In this document: positions 14,882 through 17,275 of the stretch, in pieces
Position numbering within the stretch: position 1 is the stretch's first letter
How the letters are laid out: every line of letters starts with the position of its first letter
Assembly: GCA_002713495.1 (NCBI GenBank)
Contig: PATA01000015.1
Coordinates: 16,648 to 33,922 of the forward strand
Direction: 5' to 3'
DNA length: 17,275 bases
DNA from: Flavobacteriaceae bacterium
GTDB taxonomy: Bacteria; Bacteroidota; Bacteroidia; Flavobacteriales; Flavobacteriaceae
Notes under the pieces: generated by a model
The model's database searches: none
The model's input: the letters and a program-made list of their open reading frames with translations, nothing else
Told to the model about the DNA's origin: nothing
Translations under genes and position numbers: made by a program

Positions 14882-14908
14882 AATCAAGTAATAAAAGTAC
14901 TTAATTTA
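14882..14908 (+). repeat. 27-bp direct repeat, copy 2
   Basis: Second copy of the repeat at 14757-14783, offset by 125 bp and in the same orientation, with one mismatch and the same AAGTACTT palindrome. It ends 24 nt before the ATG of the plus-strand glycosyltransferase. Because copies share orientation while the genes diverge, they cannot both be equivalent core promoters. Confidence 0.85.
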
Positions 14909-14932
14909 ATTCATTATGTTTCTAAATATATT

Positions 14933-15994
14933 ATGATCAAAATAAATAGCTCAAAGAATGTTATTTTCTTATATCCAGAAATTACACCATATTTTATTGG
15001 TTGCATAAATAATTTTTCCAATAATTTTCCAAAAATAAAACTTCATATAGTTTATGATTCTATATTTAAAACTGTCATTGTGAACAAAAATGCTAATTAT
15101 ACATTAAAACAAAAAAATAAATTTTCTCTAAAACAGCACTTATACGATTATTGTTTTAGTTTAAATCCTGACTTAATTTTAATTTCAGGAAGAATGTATA
15201 AGGATTACTTGTACGTTGCCAAAAAAATTAAGAAAATATGCAAAACAGTTACGGTTCAAGATTCAATTTATACAAATTCTATTAAACAATTTATTATTAG
15301 AATATTCAGTTTTTTTCTCTATAAAAGATATTTTGATAAATTTTGGGGTGTAGGACATTTACAAAGAAAATTTGCATTAGATATTGGTTATGATAACGAA
15401 AATATTTACGATGGATTTTATGTAGCAGATAAAATTTTCTTTGATAGTTCAAAAAAACATAAATTTTATGGAAAAAAAATTACTTTTTTATTTATTGGAA
15501 GACTTGTGGATGAAAAAAATATTCTAAGATTTGTAGAGGCAATAGATATTATAAATAAAAAGGATAATTTGGAGCATAAAATCAATATAATTGGTAGCGG
15601 TTATTTGAAAGATAAGTTATTACAATTTAAGTTTGTTAATTACAGAGGATTACTTAATCAAAAGGAGATTATTAATATAGCTAATAAATCAGATGTTTTT
15701 TGTCTTCCAAGTAAATTTGAACCATGGGGAGTTGTTACACATGAAATGACTGCATTAGGACTTCCTGTTTTGATATCAAAAAACTGTGGATCAATAGATT
15801 TAGTAAAAAGTGGTAAAAATGGATTTGTTTTTGATCCCTTGGATTATAATTCCATGATTACTGCAATTAGAAAATTTATTTTATTGCCCAAGGCTGAAAA
15901 AATGCAGTTTAGCTTAAATTCAATTAAAATCTCAAAAACCATAAATCATGATTTATGGAACAAAACTTTACATTCATTAATTGTAACCAAATGA
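14933..15994 (+). CDS. Glycosyltransferase, GT4 family
   Basis: A 353-residue GT-B glycosyltransferase. The donor-binding half is clear: FLFIGRLVDEKNI near 185-197, INIIGSGYLKD near 208-218, YRGLLNQKEI, and the EX7E motif with E253 and E261 in KFEPWGVVTHEMTALG. LPVLISKNCGS and GKNGFVFDPLD complete the pattern of GT4 enzymes. The N-terminal acceptor half is divergent. It is not a close copy of the minus-strand GT4 at 11826-12923. It starts the plus-strand unit after the repeat-bearing region; the ATG at 14933 is preceded only by AT-rich sequence without an evident ribosome binding site. It overlaps neuB by 4 nt, so it may act on or with the sialic acid made by that module. Donor sugar is unknown. 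Confidence 0.88.
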   Translation: MIKINSSKNVIFLYPEITPYFIGCINNFSNNFPKIKLHIVYDSIFKTVIVNKNANYTLKQKNKFSLKQHLYDYCFSLNPDLILISGRMYKDYLYVAKKIKKICKTVTVQDSIYTNSIKQFIIRIFSFFLYKRYFDKFWGVGHLQRKFALDIGYDNENIYDGFYVADKIFFDSSKKHKFYGKKITFLFIGRLVDEKNILRFVEAIDIINKKDNLEHKINIIGSGYLKDKLLQFKFVNYRGLLNQKEIINIANKSDVFCLPSKFEPWGVVTHEMTALGLPVLISKNCGSIDLVKSGKNGFVFDPLDYNSMITAIRKFILLPKAEKMQFSLNSIKISKTINHDLWNKTLHSLIVTK

Positions 15995-17019
15995 GAATAA
16001 AAAACAGAGATATAGGAATAAAATATCCTCCACTAATCATTGCGGAGATTGGAATTAATCACAATGGAGACATAAATATCGCAAAAAAGATGGTCGATAG
16101 TGCAAAAAGAGCTGGTGTTGAAATTGTAAAACATCAAACGCATATAGTCGAAGATGAGATGAGTCCAGAAGCCAAAAAAGTAATCCCAGGGAATTCTGAG
16201 AAATCCATATTCCAAATTATGCAAGAGTGTTCTTTGAATTATGAAGATGAATTAGAGCTTAAAAATTATGTAGAGAAATCTGGAATGATCTTCATTTCAA
16301 CTCCTTTTTCTAGAGCAGCAGTTGACAGGCTAGTTTCAATGGATGTTCCGGCTTTCAAAATAGGAAGTGGTGAATGTAATAATTATCCGTTAGTTGAATA
16401 CATATGTAAGTTTAAAAAACCAATAATTTTGAGTACAGGGATGAATTCAATAGAAAGTGTAAGTAAAAGTGTTGATATAATAAAAAAAAATAAACTTCAA
16501 TATGCTCTTCTTCATACTACAAACTTATATCCAACCCCCTTTAATTTAGTAAGATTAGGTGGAATGCAAAAATTAATGAAAGTCTTTCCAGGAGTACCGG
16601 TGGGATTGAGTGATCATACAATTAATAATCTTTCTTCCTATTCAGCTATAGCACTTGGTGCTTCAATCATAGAAAGACATTTTACTGATACAATGGATAG
16701 AGTTGGACCTGATATTATTTGTTCAATGGATGAATTGACATGCAAGGAATTAATTCAAAGCTCAAAAAATATTAAATCAATGCTTGGGGGTAAAAAAGAG
16801 GCGGCAATGGAAGAAAAAATAACCTCAAATTTTGCCTTTTCAACGGTAGTAACTATTAAGGAAATTAAATCCGGAGATGTATTTTCTTATGAAAACATAT
16901 GGGTTAAACGACCAGGAACAGGTGAAATACCTGCTGAAAAATTTAATGATCTTTTAGGAAAAATTTCTAATAAATCATTTAAAATTGGTGAACATGTTAA
17001 ATATTCAGATTTTCATTAA
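15991..17019 (+). CDS. neuB: N-acetylneuraminate synthase, canonical sialic acid type
   Basis: A 342-residue enzyme that condenses phosphoenolpyruvate with N-acetylmannosamine. From memory it closely resembles meningococcal NeuB through long blocks such as VKHQTHIVEDEMS, GMIFISTPFSRAA and KIGSGECNNYPL. Key residues fit with a near-constant shift of 6-7: E19 (E25 there), metal-binding H209 and H230 (H215, H236), and R307 in VKRPGTG of the SAF domain (R314), which contacts ManNAc across the dimer. The frame is open from ATG 15955, but that start would overlap the glycosyltransferase by 40 nt and add 12 residues; ATG 15991 gives the ATGA overlap used throughout this locus, so I prefer it. A NeuC-type epimerase that would make ManNAc begins at 17177, separated by a formyltransferase remnant. 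Confidence 0.93.
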   Translation: MRIKNRDIGIKYPPLIIAEIGINHNGDINIAKKMVDSAKRAGVEIVKHQTHIVEDEMSPEAKKVIPGNSEKSIFQIMQECSLNYEDELELKNYVEKSGMIFISTPFSRAAVDRLVSMDVPAFKIGSGECNNYPLVEYICKFKKPIILSTGMNSIESVSKSVDIIKKNKLQYALLHTTNLYPTPFNLVRLGGMQKLMKVFPGVPVGLSDHTINNLSSYSAIALGASIIERHFTDTMDRVGPDIICSMDELTCKELIQSSKNIKSMLGGKKEAAMEEKITSNFAFSTVVTIKEIKSGDVFSYENIWVKRPGTGEIPAEKFNDLLGKISNKSFKIGEHVKYSDFH

Positions 17020-17047
17020 ATAAATTATTTTTGTAAAGGCACTATAA

Positions 17048-17170
17048 CCGATTGAACATTTAATATTAGTATATGATAAATTTAACCATGACATGTTGAA
17101 CATGTTTTTGTCACAAAAATCAAATCAAGACTTGTCAAATATTTACAATAATTTTGATGATTTAAACTAA
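17048..17170 (+). pseudogene. 3' remnant of a formyltransferase-like gene
   Basis: Read in one frame, 17054-17170 encodes a 38-residue tail, starting EHLILVYDKF and ending IYNNFDDLN with a TAA at 17168-17170. It aligns without gaps to the last 38 residues of the formyltransferase-like protein at 8408-9211, with 24 identical residues. The frame is closed upstream by a TAA at 17045-17047, and the bases just before suggest a lost nucleotide. The catalytic domain is absent. It is a decayed end of a diverged paralogue, not a recent exact copy. The following gene starts 6 nt later, just as hisF starts 4 nt after the intact copy. Confidence 0.87.
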
Positions 17171-17176
17171 TTTATT

Positions 17177-17275
17177 ATGATAAAAATATTCATTATAACC
17201 GAGAGAAGAGCGGATTATTCAAGATTTAAACCAATTTTAGATCTGATCGTAAAAGATAAAGATTTAGATTATTCT
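17177..17275 (+). CDS. neuC: N-terminus of NeuC-type UDP-N-acetylglucosamine 2-epimerase (hydrolysing), partial at 3' edge
   Basis: Only the first 33 codons are in the window. They read as an initial beta strand followed by RRADYSRFKPILDLI, the N-terminal signature of hydrolysing UDP-GlcNAc 2-epimerases such as NeuC, LegG and the epimerase half of animal GNE. This enzyme would give ManNAc from UDP-GlcNAc for the neuB product just upstream. The residue pair before R11 (E9-R10) differs from the more usual T-G-T-R. The ATG at 17177 lies 6 nt after the stop of the formyltransferase remnant. The assignment rests on a short segment, so a related LegG/NnaA-type epimerase using another UDP-sugar is possible. 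Confidence 0.75.
   Translation, partial: MIKIFIITERRADYSRFKPILDLIVKDKDLDYS

Larger units (their letters stand above)
14743..14932. promoter_or_regulatory. Divergent intergenic region, probable promoter region for both flanking operons
   Basis: This 190-base, extremely AT-rich gap is the longest gene-free stretch in the window and separates two divergent genes, so both must be transcribed from it or through it. It carries two near-identical 27-bp direct repeats, one 15 nt from the minus-strand start and the other 25 nt from the plus-strand start. TTGATA at 14855-14860 and TATATA-like tracts are present, but no well-spaced -35/-10 pair is convincing on either strand. No hairpin followed by a T-run typical of a terminator is seen. 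Confidence 0.6.

Noticed and set aside
15955..15990. Upstream start for neuB adding 12 residues
   Set aside because: It would lie inside the conserved glycosyltransferase frame; the 4-nt ATGA overlap at 15991 is the pattern used by at least five other gene pairs here.
17020..17047. Short AT-rich inverted repeat after neuB as a terminator
   Set aside because: The possible stem is only six A/T pairs with no G+C pairs, so it is not distinguishable from chance.
1..17275. CRISPR array, tRNA, rRNA, insertion sequence or phage genes
   Set aside because: No regularly spaced repeats, no cloverleaf-like or rRNA sequence, and no transposase, integrase or phage motif was seen; all long frames are glycan genes.

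Overview
The window is a dense surface-polysaccharide (lipopolysaccharide or capsule) locus from a very AT-rich bacterium. By eye the G+C content is below one third, codons are strongly biased to A/T, intergenic space is almost absent, and many genes are joined by 4-nt ATGA or GTGA overlaps. This fits a streamlined marine bacterium such as a SAR11-type (Pelagibacterales) hypervariable island. AT-rich cyanobacterial or gammaproteobacterial plankton islands carry similar genes. No rRNA, tRNA or housekeeping gene is present to settle the host, so the taxonomic call is inference.

Layout. (1) Positions 1-4639, plus strand: the tail of a ManC-type GDP-mannose enzyme, a small HxGH nucleotidyltransferase, a eukaryote-like UDP-glucose 6-dehydrogenase, an ABC exporter/flippase and a UDP-glucuronate decarboxylase. 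Together these supply GDP-mannose, UDP-glucuronate and UDP-xylose. (2) Positions 4629-11829, plus strand: a nonulosonic acid (sialic-acid-like) module with a CMP-sugar synthetase, an SpsF-like nucleotidyltransferase, a divergent NeuB-like synthase, a DUF4910-type aminopeptidase-like protein, a formyltransferase-like protein, and a HisF-HisH-amidotransferase trio of the kind that turns N-acetyl into acetamidino groups. (3) Positions 11826-14742, minus strand: a three-gene block read from 14742 down, with a GT-B-like capsule-type protein, a small HAD phosphatase and a GT4 glycosyltransferase. (4) Positions 14743-14932: a divergent promoter region with two near-identical 27-bp direct repeats. (5) Positions 14933-17275, plus strand: another GT4 glycosyltransferase, a canonical N-acetylneuraminate synthase (neuB), a decayed 3' end of a second formyltransferase, and the start of a NeuC-type UDP-GlcNAc 2-epimerase.

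How it works together (inference): one module makes NDP-mannose, glucuronate and xylose donors. A second makes and decorates a nonulosonate whose precursor enzymes lie outside the window. A third begins the NeuC-NeuB route to sialic acid. The glycosyltransferases assemble the polymer and the ABC protein probably moves a lipid-linked intermediate across the inner membrane.

Most notable observations: the formyltransferase scar upstream of neuC; two NeuB paralogues, one lacking the substrate-binding Arg of the antifreeze-like domain; a HisF paralogue with Glu in place of the second catalytic Asp; and a UDP-glucose dehydrogenase of animal type. All family assignments are from motif recognition and memory of the families; no database search was run.
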